5,051 bases of DNA from an uncultured Clostridia bacterium (GCA_946626015.1 CAMOTT010000141.1:1-5051), one strand, 5' to 3'. Positions 1 to 5,051 are shown, counted from the stretch's first letter. Numbers and translations: made by a program. Notes: a model not told the origin generated them from the sequence alone.

Positions 1-1051
1 CAGAACCGCCTTGTTCGGCAGCCTCGATGCAGTTGCCGAAAACCCCTTCCCTGAGATAAAGGCAAAATACCCGAACGCTCTGGGCACAGGTCTGTTTACC
101 GAATCCCTTGAGCAAAACCCCCTCTATTACGCCCTTGTTCTTGAAAATATGACAAGCAGCAAAAAGACCGACGTGGACGCTTGGCTCAAGGATTACGCTC
201 TCAGGAGATACGGAAGCGGCGAAGAATGTCTTTTTGAAGCGTTGAAGGCTCTGCACAACTCCTGTTATTCGGCCAAAAATCCCGGCAGAGAAACAAGCTC
301 CATAATCTGCGCCCGACCCTCCACAGAGCTGCCCCACACCGCCCCCTACGATGAGCTGGAGCTTTTCTACGACAACAGGGATCTGCTTGCGGCTGCGGAA
401 GATCTTTTACGTGCGGAAAACGCACATAATGACGCTTATAAATTCGACCTTTGCGATGTGGTGCGCCAGCTCCTCTCAAACCTTGCCAAGGAGTATTACA
501 AGCAGAGCCTGAAAGGTTATAAAGAAAAAGACGTGCGTATTTTCGAGCGGTATTCAAACGCCTTCATAATGCTTATCGAAGATCTGGATAACCTGCTCAA
601 AACCGTTGATATTCTCAATCTCAGCCACAGGATATCAATGGCCGACAACTGCGCTAAGCTTGACGCGGACAAAATGAATTTTGAGATAAACCAGCTTATG
701 CAGGTCACCCTGTGGGGTCCCATCGGCGACTATATCCTGTACGACTACGCCTGGCGTGAATGGGGAGACCTTGTGGGAACATATCACCTGAAAAGATGGC
801 GTGTGTTTTATGAACTTTTAGCTTCGCACTTCAAGGACAAAAAGCCCTTAGATCTTGTGACCAAAAAACAAATAGCGGGCAGAAACGAATACCGCGGCAA
901 CAAAATTTACAAACGGTATGAAAAGCTTGAAAACCACTGGATATCCCATTACAGACCCTCTGAAAAAAGCGAGGCGGACACCGTTGAGGTTGCCGGTGAG
1001 CTTGTACGGAAATATAAAAACGATATATTGGAATTATCTAAAAGCGTTTAA
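1..1051 (+). CDS. Alpha-N-acetylglucosaminidase, GH89 family (C-terminal part, 5' truncated by window)
   Basis: Glycosidase related to human NAGLU that removes terminal alpha-linked GlcNAc from glycans such as mucin-type or heparan-type chains. The frame is open from base 2 through the window edge, so the ATG-less start is a truncation; about 349 residues are visible. The visible part aligns by eye with the last ~330 residues of NAGLU: an ALFGSLDAV motif at the left edge, GTGLFTESLEQNP just after it, an ALRRYG motif, FDLCDVVRQ in the helical domain, and VTLWGP near base 704 followed by a YDYAWREWGDLV stretch. The Glu codon at 101-103, in TGLFTES, aligns with the catalytic nucleophile of NAGLU (the E of its PEGI motif, E446 from memory). 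The acid/base Glu is upstream of the window. The C-terminus looks complete. The stop interlocks with that of the convergent gerA-like gene. Whether a signal peptide exists cannot be seen. Family call is firm; the exact substrate is not known. Confidence 0.93.
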   Translation, partial: RTALFGSLDAVAENPFPEIKAKYPNALGTGLFTESLEQNPLYYALVLENMTSSKKTDVDAWLKDYALRRYGSGEECLFEALKALHNSCYSAKNPGRETSSIICARPSTELPHTAPYDELELFYDNRDLLAAAEDLLRAENAHNDAYKFDLCDVVRQLLSNLAKEYYKQSLKGYKEKDVRIFERYSNAFIMLIEDLDNLLKTVDILNLSHRISMADNCAKLDADKMNFEINQLMQVTLWGPIGDYILYDYAWREWGDLVGTYHLKRWRVFYELLASHFKDKKPLDLVTKKQIAGRNEYRGNKIYKRYEKLENHWISHYRPSEKSEADTVEVAGELVRKYKNDILELSKSV

Positions 1052-2475
1052 CAATTTTCATTACTTATCGGCTTTCGCAGCACCAGGTTTGCGAAAGCCT
1101 TTTTGTTGAACGGTATCAGCGGATAAAGGTAGTTTTTGCCGGAAACAGTCTTTGTTGTGGCAATGGTCGCAGCTATTATAAGCATACCGGCTATAAATCC
1201 GTAAAGGTTAAAAAGCGCTGTCAATATGAGCAGCATTATCCTTGAAAGCTTAAGGGCGTATGACAGTTCAAAGCTGGGTTGGGCAAAGTTCGCTATTGCC
1301 ACAAAAGCCATAAACAAAACCGCCTCGCTGACGAAGATCTCGGCTGTGACCGCAAGCTCCCCCAGCAGCAGCGCCGCTACAACACTGAAGGAGTTGCCCA
1401 AAGAAGTCGGCGTGTTCAGCGAGGACATTTTAAGAGCGCCTATAACAAGCTCAATTATCAAAAGCTGTATTATCACCGGCAGATTTATAGGGTCTTTGAT
1501 CCTTACAAAATCCAGCCACTTGGGGAGTTGCGTCTCGTTCACTATCAGCAGATACCAAACAGGGCTGAGCAGCAGCGTCAAGGTGGAGATCACCACCCTT
1601 ATTATCCTCAGATATGTGCCTATGGTAGTGGGAAAATAGTAATCGTTGGTGTCCTGCATAAAGTCAAAAATACCGCTGGGGATTATCATCACCGCCGGGG
1701 AATTGTCCACCAATATCAGGATCTGCCCCTCAGCAATGCTTGCCGCAGCGGCATCAGGCCGCTCGGTATACCGCACCTTCGGAAAGGGATTGAACCGCTG
1801 TTTTTCCACAAGGCACTCCAGAAGGCTCTCGTGTCCCATTGACAAGGTATTTATCTTTACATCACTTATTTTCTTCCTTATGCGTTCCACCGAGCCCATA
1901 TCGGCTCTGCCGGCCATATAACAAACCACAACATCCGTCTTGGATTTTTCGCCCACCTGTAAAAGCTCCATTGTAAGTCCTGTATCCCGTATGCGCCGCC
2001 TTATCATGGCGGTGTTGAATATCAAGGTCTCCACAAATCCCTCATGCGGACCCCTGAGCACCCTGTCGTTTTCCGGCTCATTGGCGGAGCGAGCCGAGTA
2101 AGATCTGGCATCGATCAGTACCCCTTCTTCGTACCCCTCGATCAACAGCCCGGTCATTCCCGAAAGAACCGATTTTATGAACAAGTCAATATCCAACGTC
2201 GTATCAGTCTCGCCGTAGGTTATGAAATTTTCCATGAACTCAGCGGCGGTCTTTTTATTTTTCATCTCGCCGCCGTCCGTGCCCATCAGGGAGCTTATCA
2301 GCTTGTTCATGGTTTCGTCCTTTGTAAGTCCGTCAACATAGTAGACTGTGGCGCACTTCCGGCATATTTTAAAGGAACGTTCCACCAAATCAAAGCTCTT
2401 TCCACTCCCGAAAGCACAGCTGACGGCACGGGTGTTTACACTGTACTCGCCTGTAAATAAGCCTTTTACACTCAA
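1048..2475 (-). CDS. GerA/SpoVAF-family spore germination membrane protein
   Basis: Inner-spore-membrane protein of the family that includes GerAA-type germinant receptor A subunits and SpoVAF. From the TTG at 2475 it has 475 residues, normal for the family. A soluble N-terminal region (to ~285) carries hallmark motifs: VYYVDGLTKDE (~45-54), EPENDRVLRGPHEGFVET (~133-150), FNTAMIRRRIRD (~153-164), RYTERPDAAAAS (~235-246) and DYYFPTTIGTYLR (~278-290). Hydrophobic segments follow at about 288-312, 330-349, 362-377, 380-397 and 409-440, then the YLYPLIPF tail motif (~449-456). The motif pattern resembles clostridial SpoVAF more than GerAA, but I cannot separate them by eye. The frame is open further up to a TTG at 2544 that overlaps the upstream stop by four bases. 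I prefer 2475 because a terminator-like hairpin lies at 2491-2526 and a GGATGTGA Shine-Dalgarno-like site sits five bases before this TTG. GTG at 2484 is another option. No gerB or gerC partner is visible. Confidence 0.9.
   Translation of the reverse strand: MSVKGLFTGEYSVNTRAVSCAFGSGKSFDLVERSFKICRKCATVYYVDGLTKDETMNKLISSLMGTDGGEMKNKKTAAEFMENFITYGETDTTLDIDLFIKSVLSGMTGLLIEGYEEGVLIDARSYSARSANEPENDRVLRGPHEGFVETLIFNTAMIRRRIRDTGLTMELLQVGEKSKTDVVVCYMAGRADMGSVERIRKKISDVKINTLSMGHESLLECLVEKQRFNPFPKVRYTERPDAAAASIAEGQILILVDNSPAVMIIPSGIFDFMQDTNDYYFPTTIGTYLRIIRVVISTLTLLLSPVWYLLIVNETQLPKWLDFVRIKDPINLPVIIQLLIIELVIGALKMSSLNTPTSLGNSFSVVAALLLGELAVTAEIFVSEAVLFMAFVAIANFAQPSFELSYALKLSRIMLLILTALFNLYGFIAGMLIIAATIATTKTVSGKNYLYPLIPFNKKAFANLVLRKPISNENC
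1070..1104 (+). terminator. Rho-independent terminator of the GH89 gene, inside the gerA-like coding region
   Basis: A perfect 10-bp stem (GGCTTTCGCA at 1070-1079 with TGCGAAAGCC at 1090-1099) encloses a 10-base loop and is followed directly by five T (1100-1104), then GTTG. It starts 19 bases after the GH89 stop and points in the GH89 direction. On the minus strand no T tract follows the hairpin, so it should terminate only the plus-strand transcript. The same DNA encodes residues about 458-469 of the 475-residue GerA-family protein. Confidence 0.88.
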
Positions 2476-2480
2476 ACAAA

Positions 2481-2488
2481 TCACATCC
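2481..2488 (-). promoter_or_regulatory. Candidate ribosome binding site deciding the gerA-like start
   Basis: On the minus strand this reads GGATGTGA, one mismatch from GGAGGTGA, and lies five bases before the TTG at 2475-2473. The longer alternative start (TTG at 2544) has no comparable site. The match is imperfect and the start remains uncertain. Confidence 0.4.
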
Positions 2489-2490
2489 GC

Positions 2491-2526
2491 AAAAAAATTA
2501 ACAGCACACTGTTTGTGCACTGTTAA
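2491..2526 (-). terminator. Rho-independent terminator-like hairpin after the peptidoglycan-binding gene
   Basis: Read on the minus strand, TTAACAGTGCAC (2526-2515), a five-base loop AAACA, GTGTGCTGTTAA (2509-2498), then seven T (2497-2491). The 12-bp stem is complete if two adjacent G-U pairs are allowed. It begins 15 bases after the stop of the upstream gene, at 2541. The stem is moderately AT-rich, so it may be leaky and allow some read-through into the gerA-like gene. Confidence 0.65.
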
Positions 2527-2553
2527 TATCCGCAGAAAAGTCAACTGTATTCA
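2524..2553 (-). promoter_or_regulatory. SigmaG-like promoter candidate for the gerA-like gene
   Basis: On the minus strand, TGAATA (2553-2548) is followed after exactly 17 bases by GATATTA (2530-2524). The first box matches the sigmaG -35 consensus TGMATA and the second matches five of seven positions of CATACTA. Forespore sigmaG drives germination-receptor genes in Bacillus, so the match fits the downstream product. Transcription would start near 2517, within the terminator stem, so this transcript could not form the hairpin. The box overlaps the end of the upstream gene, and the match could be chance. Confidence 0.35.
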
Positions 2554-3881
2554 TTGTATAGATCAATAATGGCGTTCCATGTCAGCGGCCCCACCGCTCC
2601 TGTACGATTCAGACCCTTCAGTCTTTGGATTGCCAGTACCGCGTTTTTGGTCTGGTTGCCGTATATTCCGTCAACATTCACATATGGCACGCTCGCTTCG
2701 TTCTCAGCTATTGTCCTGATAAATGTCTGCAGCTGCCTCACAACATTGCCCGTGGCTCCCGTAGTGATAAAATAGCCCGGGAAAATATATTTTGAATATT
2801 GCCGGTATTCCTCCGGCAGATTTCTGTAAGTATCGCCGTAAGCATCAAGGATCCTTGCCCAGGTGTTCCGTCCGACTATGCCGTCCTGCGTCAGGCCGTA
2901 ATACCGCTGAAACGCAAGCACCGCAGCCTTTGTTTTCGGGCCGAAAATACCGTCCACGGTGATGACAGGCACACTTTCGTTGAACTCACCTATGAACGAC
3001 AGATAGGATTGTACGATTTTCACCTCTATTCCTCTGTCGCCTTCACGCAGAACACGTCTGTAAAGGTCTTGACCTTCCGACAGGGATATTCCCTCGGAAT
3101 AGACCTCGGAAAGTTGCTTTACAGCTGTGTAGACGTTCTTTATCTTGTACCATGTGGACTTGCCCACTATGCCGTCCTGAGTCAGGTTGAATATTCTTTG
3201 GAACTGGATAACCGCGGCTCTGGTCGGCCCGTCAAATATCCCCTCGTTCACCGGCACCTTTGGTATGGAGGGATAATTTTCCGAGATCCTGTTTAGCTCT
3301 CTCTGTATCGTCCTCACGTCCTCCCCTATGCTGCCGAGTTTTAAGGGTATGCCCGGGTAGCTTTCCGTGATATTTGTCACGGGAGCGTTTTTGACTATAT
3401 TTATAGGGCCGTAATATCTGGTGAGGATATCGTAGGGCGAAAGTCCGGACTCCGCAAGATACTGGCTGCCCCACTGGGAAAGCCCCACGCAGGTGGCCGT
3501 TGTTCCGTTGCAATACTGGGCGTACAGCGGCTGTATCTGCCCCTGCCTTACGATGTAGTCGTTGAACAGCTCGTCAACTATCCTGCTGATGTTTGAATAA
3601 ATATCCCTTTGATAGATAAAGGCCTGGTCGTAGGCCGTATCGTTGGTTATATCAAAATTATAGCCTCTTGTCCGGTAATACTCCGTATATACCCTGTTCA
3701 GCGCAAAGGTGGTTATGGCATATATGTTCGCCCTCAGCGCATTTTCGTTCCACGTAGGGTATATCTCGCTGCTCGCCACGTTCTTTATATAGCTTGCAAA
3801 GGGCACCGTCACGTTCCTCGCCGGCGAATCCGGAGGGCCTAAATGGACGGTTATATACTGAGGAATTTTGGGCTGACTCAT
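2541..3881 (-). CDS. SpoIID-like protein with three C-terminal peptidoglycan-binding (PG_binding_1) repeats
   Basis: 446 residues. Residues ~24-160 form a divergent SpoIID/LytB-like domain: YIKNVASSEIYPTW (31-44) matches the region of the SpoIID catalytic Glu, with E39 retained; ALRANIYAITTFALNR (48-63) matches the helix after it; GLSQWGSQYLAESGLSPYDILTRYYG (133-158, given here only as key ends GLSQWG and ILTRYYG) matches the family's closing motif. Cys124 and Cys131 lie where SpoIID has metal-binding Cys/His residues; whether they bind zinc is inference. Three PG_binding_1 repeats follow at about 180-250, 278-348 and 372-440, each with a (D/E)GI(F/Y)G-type turn and a G.VG..TW end. SpoIID of Bacillus is a lytic transglycosylase acting in engulfment. 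No signal peptide or membrane segment is visible; the N-terminus is MSQPKIPQYI. The ATG at 3881 has a GGGGGT site eight bases upstream. It is second in the cluster. Role in the spore cortex or germ-cell wall is inferred. Confidence 0.87.
   Translation of the reverse strand: MSQPKIPQYITVHLGPPDSPARNVTVPFASYIKNVASSEIYPTWNENALRANIYAITTFALNRVYTEYYRTRGYNFDITNDTAYDQAFIYQRDIYSNISRIVDELFNDYIVRQGQIQPLYAQYCNGTTATCVGLSQWGSQYLAESGLSPYDILTRYYGPINIVKNAPVTNITESYPGIPLKLGSIGEDVRTIQRELNRISENYPSIPKVPVNEGIFDGPTRAAVIQFQRIFNLTQDGIVGKSTWYKIKNVYTAVKQLSEVYSEGISLSEGQDLYRRVLREGDRGIEVKIVQSYLSFIGEFNESVPVITVDGIFGPKTKAAVLAFQRYYGLTQDGIVGRNTWARILDAYGDTYRNLPEEYRQYSKYIFPGYFITTGATGNVVRQLQTFIRTIAENEASVPYVNVDGIYGNQTKNAVLAIQRLKGLNRTGAVGPLTWNAIIDLYNEYS
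2875..2895 (-). repeat. 21-bp direct repeat copy A (PG-binding repeat 2)
   Basis: This 21-base stretch matches 3166-3186 at 20 of 21 positions. Both copies encode the LTQDGIVG motif of adjacent PG_binding_1 repeats, 97 codons apart. It shows repeats 1 and 2 are more alike at DNA level than either is to repeat 3. Confidence 0.7.
3166..3186 (-). repeat. 21-bp direct repeat copy B (PG-binding repeat 1)
   Basis: Partner of 2875-2895 with one mismatch (A for C on the plus strand at the fifteenth position). It encodes LTQDGIVG in the first PG_binding_1 repeat. Confidence 0.7.
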
Positions 3882-3887
3882 AGCTTA

Positions 3888-4628
3888 TTACCCCCGTGCG
3901 TTTTCATCAAACACATTCTCGCTGTTGACTGTTGCGTTGCTGTCATCCCCCGGCACCAGCAGTATGGACTGTAAAGACTCTATGCCGTCAAAGATTTTTA
4001 CGTTTTTAAATTTTGCCGTCACATAATTGGGGTGTGAGGCGGTTATATCATAGCTCGAATAGGGCGCCTGAGATGAGGGCGTTTCCGAAAGTTCAACGTC
4101 CGGCGCAGGCAGCGGGAGTCTTTCCACCACACCGTCCGCATTTGTCAGCACCCTGTAAAACTCTCTTTTGACCCCGTTTATTTCCCCGGAAATGACAATG
4201 AGCACGTTGCTTACGGGGAAAACGTCGTTTGCCGCGAATGTCTGGATCTTGATATAGCCCACGTGGGCGTTTTTGGAGTTAAAATCCGCCCAGTCGGTAT
4301 ATTCCCTGCCATTCACGTCGTAGGGATAGGGCGTGATATTGGGAACAACGGGAAAATCATCGTTTTCCGGAATGTTATCCTGCATATTCATATTGACAGG
4401 AGCAACTTCGTCTATTAGCGGCTCCGCCAGCGGCTCAGCGGCGCTGTCCGCCTCGTTGACCGCGGCCTGCTCCGCAGGCGTTTCCCCTTGGGATATATCG
4501 ACGACACTATTTTCTTCAACGATCTCAACCGGCTCGGCTTTTTCCTCAGTCTGAGGCATTTCACTGCGCAGCTTCATCAGCTCTTTTTTATACCGTTCTA
4601 TCATGGATTGCAAATCGTCATTTTTCAT
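3888..4628 (-). CDS. Hypothetical protein with acidic linker and carboxypeptidase-regulatory-like C-terminal domain
   Basis: 246 residues; no enzyme family recognised. An N-terminal charged helix (~4-23, LQSMIERYKKELMKLRSEM) could be a short coiled coil. Residues ~27-92 are a Glu/Ala/Pro-rich acidic segment, probably disordered. Residues ~122-227 look like a beta-sandwich of the carboxypeptidase regulatory-like type: GYIKIQTFAANDVFPVSNVLI, then REFYRVLTNADGVVERLPLPAP and YDITASHPNYVTAKFKNVKIFDG (listed as segments ~124-144, ~155-176, ~193-215). Proteins of this kind recur in Clostridia beside SpoIID-like PG-binding proteins, as far as I recall. No signal peptide or membrane segment. The ATG at 4628 has a strong AGGAGGT site five bases upstream. 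It is first in the cluster, with six bases between its stop and the next ATG. A scaffold or adaptor role at the spore surface is a guess from context. Confidence 0.8.
   Translation of the reverse strand: MKNDDLQSMIERYKKELMKLRSEMPQTEEKAEPVEIVEENSVVDISQGETPAEQAAVNEADSAAEPLAEPLIDEVAPVNMNMQDNIPENDDFPVVPNITPYPYDVNGREYTDWADFNSKNAHVGYIKIQTFAANDVFPVSNVLIVISGEINGVKREFYRVLTNADGVVERLPLPAPDVELSETPSSQAPYSSYDITASHPNYVTAKFKNVKIFDGIESLQSILLVPGDDSNATVNSENVFDENARG
3890..3895 (-). promoter_or_regulatory. Ribosome binding site of the SpoIID-like gene, overlapping the upstream stop codon
   Basis: GGGGGT on the minus strand, eight bases before the ATG at 3881. It covers the last sense codon and the first base of the TAA stop of the upstream gene, so the two genes are probably translationally coupled. 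Confidence 0.6.
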
Positions 4629-4633
4629 CGCTG

Positions 4634-4641
4634 ACCTCCTA
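4634..4641 (-). promoter_or_regulatory. Ribosome binding site of the 246-aa protein gene
   Basis: TAGGAGGT on the minus strand, five bases before the ATG at 4628. It is a near-perfect anti-16S match and fixes this start. Confidence 0.85.
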
Positions 4642-4658
4642 ATTATTTGCAGACGATT

Positions 4659-4677
4659 TTAAACGCCTGCGGTTTAA
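4659..4677. promoter_or_regulatory. Inverted repeat, possible operator
   Basis: TTAAAC, seven bases GCCTGCG, GTTTAA: perfect 6-bp arms, 19 bp overall. It lies between the proposed transcription start of the minus-strand cluster (~4676) and its ribosome binding site, and about 77 bases before the -35 box of the GPH gene. It could bind a dimeric regulator of the cluster, or form a weak hairpin in the leader. No regulator is identifiable. Confidence 0.3.
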
Positions 4678-4682
4678 CAGCT

Positions 4683-4710
4683 TGAATATGGGTGCTCCAT
4701 TCATCAATAT
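4683..4710 (-). promoter_or_regulatory. SigmaE-like promoter candidate for the three-gene cluster
   Basis: On the minus strand, ATATT (4710-4706), a 15-base spacer, and CATATTCA (4690-4683). The -35 box matches the core of the sigmaE consensus KMATATT; the -10 box matches five of eight positions of CATACAMT, including the leading CATA. The start would be near 4676, giving a leader of about 48 bases. No convincing housekeeping promoter is seen here on this strand. AT-rich sequence makes chance matches likely. Confidence 0.35.
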
Positions 4711-4753
4711 ATTTTGCCCATAATGAAATTGACACATATTTTTACTGAGGTGA

Positions 4754-4783
4754 TTGACAACACGCATAGTTTATATATATAAT
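4754..4783 (+). promoter_or_regulatory. Consensus sigmaA promoter of the GPH symporter gene
   Basis: TTGACA (4754-4759), an 18-base spacer, and TATAAT (4778-4783). Both hexamers are perfect. Transcription should start near 4790, leaving a leader of about 39 bases. A second TTGACA at 4729-4734 has no matching -10 box. Confidence 0.85.
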
Positions 4784-4814
4784 TATAAATATAAAAAATT
4801 GCTAAATTAAAGAT

Positions 4815-4821
4815 AAGGCGG
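4815..4821 (+). promoter_or_regulatory. Ribosome binding site of the GPH symporter gene
   Basis: AAGGCGG, seven bases before the ATG at 4829. It differs by one base from AAGGAGG and supports this start over the in-frame ATG six codons later. Confidence 0.7.
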
Positions 4822-4828
4822 TATTGAA

Positions 4829-5051
4829 ATGGATCAAAAAGTACCGATGAAAGAAAAAATAGGCTACGGTCTTGGCGCTATAGGCATTGACCTGAGCTAC
4901 GGGCTGTGTGTTTCGTTCTTTATGAACTACACCACCGACGTTCTGCTTGTAAGCTCCGTATATATGGGGCTTGTGCTTGCCCTTGCCCGTATTTGGGACG
5001 GCATCAACGACCCCATAATGGGCACAATTGTGAACAACACGCGAACAAAAA
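4829..5051 (+). CDS. GPH-family (MFS) sugar:cation symporter, N-terminal part, 3' truncated by window
   Basis: First 74 codons of a glycoside-pentoside-hexuronide:cation symporter (MelB/XylP-like), an inner-membrane carrier that moves sugars or glycosides with Na+ or H+. The start reads MDQKVPMKEKIGYGLGAIG, the usual GPH opening (K.GYG.G..). Transmembrane segment 1 covers about residues 11-33 (containing DLSYGLCVSFFMNYTTD, with the Asp typical of the family's cation-site region), and segment 2 about 38-56. The family motif ARIWDGINDPIMG occurs at about 53-65, close to the MelB pattern R..D...DP..G. The remaining ~380-400 residues are outside the window. It has its own consensus promoter and is divergent from the sporulation cluster. 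The substrate cannot be told from this part. Confidence 0.9.
   Translation, partial: MDQKVPMKEKIGYGLGAIGIDLSYGLCVSFFMNYTTDVLLVSSVYMGLVLALARIWDGINDPIMGTIVNNTRTK

Noticed and set aside
201..557. Minus-strand open frame of 118 residues inside the GH89 gene
   Set aside because: The GH89 frame has clear homology throughout this region; the reverse frame is Arg/Cys-rich shadow sequence.
961..1047. Terminator for the gerA-like gene on the minus strand beyond its stop
   Set aside because: T-rich patches are present, but no stem of useful length precedes them.
1226..1842. Plus-strand open frames of 137 and 187 residues opposite the gerA-like gene
   Set aside because: They lie antisense to a well-supported membrane-protein gene, lack good ribosome binding sites, and their translations resemble no family.
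2044..2460. Plus-strand open frame of 138 residues opposite the 5' half of the gerA-like gene
   Set aside because: Antisense shadow; no ribosome binding site and no family resemblance.
2539..2544. TTGACT on the minus strand as a sigmaA -35 box for the gerA-like gene
   Set aside because: No -10 box at 16-18 bases; TATTAA is only 10 bases away.
2799..3296. Plus-strand open frame of 165 residues opposite the SpoIID-like gene
   Set aside because: Antisense shadow of the PG-binding repeats, with no recognisable domain.
4729..4734. A second TTGACA upstream of the GPH gene as another promoter
   Set aside because: No TATAAT-like box lies 16-19 bases downstream; the TTGACA at 4754 has a perfect partner.
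1..5051. CRISPR array, tRNA, rRNA, insertion sequence or prophage parts
   Set aside because: No regularly spaced repeats, no cloverleaf, and no transposase or integrase motifs; nearly all sequence is explained by five protein genes.

Overview
The window looks like a chromosomal segment of a spore-forming Firmicute of class Clostridia, probably a gut-type anaerobe of the Oscillospirales/Ruminococcaceae kind. This rests on a GerA/SpoVAF-family germination protein, a SpoIID-like protein with cortex-type peptidoglycan-binding repeats, AGGAGG-type ribosome binding sites, intermediate base composition, and flanking glycan-use genes (GH89 glycosidase and GPH sugar symporter). The taxonomic placement is inference from protein families only.

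Layout. (1) Bases 1-1051, plus strand: the C-terminal part of a GH89 alpha-N-acetylglucosaminidase; its N-terminal half lies outside the window. (2) Bases 1048-4628, minus strand: a three-gene sporulation/germination cluster, read right to left. It has a 246-aa protein with an acidic linker and a carboxypeptidase-regulatory-like beta domain (4628-3888). Six bases later comes a 446-aa SpoIID-like protein with three PG_binding_1 repeats (3881-2541). Last is a GerA/SpoVAF-family membrane protein (about 2475-1048). (3) Bases 4629-4828: a divergent intergenic region with a consensus housekeeping promoter for the right-hand gene, a sporulation-type promoter candidate for the cluster, and an operator-like inverted repeat. 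(4) Bases 4829-5051, plus strand: the first 74 codons of a GPH-family (MFS) sugar:cation symporter, cut by the window end.

The gene boundaries are unusually compact. The convergent GH89 and gerA genes share one TTAA as interlocked stop codons, and the GH89 terminator hairpin lies inside the last codons of gerA. Between the peptidoglycan-binding gene and gerA there is a minus-strand terminator-like hairpin with a T7 tract. A sigmaG-like promoter is placed so that its transcript would start inside the hairpin and so escape it. This argues that gerA starts at a TTG near 2475 and not at the 4-base-overlapping TTG at 2544.

Working model (inference): the two soluble proteins have no signal peptide and would act at the developing spore, with the SpoIID-like/PG-binding protein recognising or cleaving cortex or germ-cell-wall glycan. 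The GerA-family protein would sit in the inner spore membrane. The flanking glycosidase and sugar symporter are vegetative carbohydrate genes with no obvious tie to sporulation.
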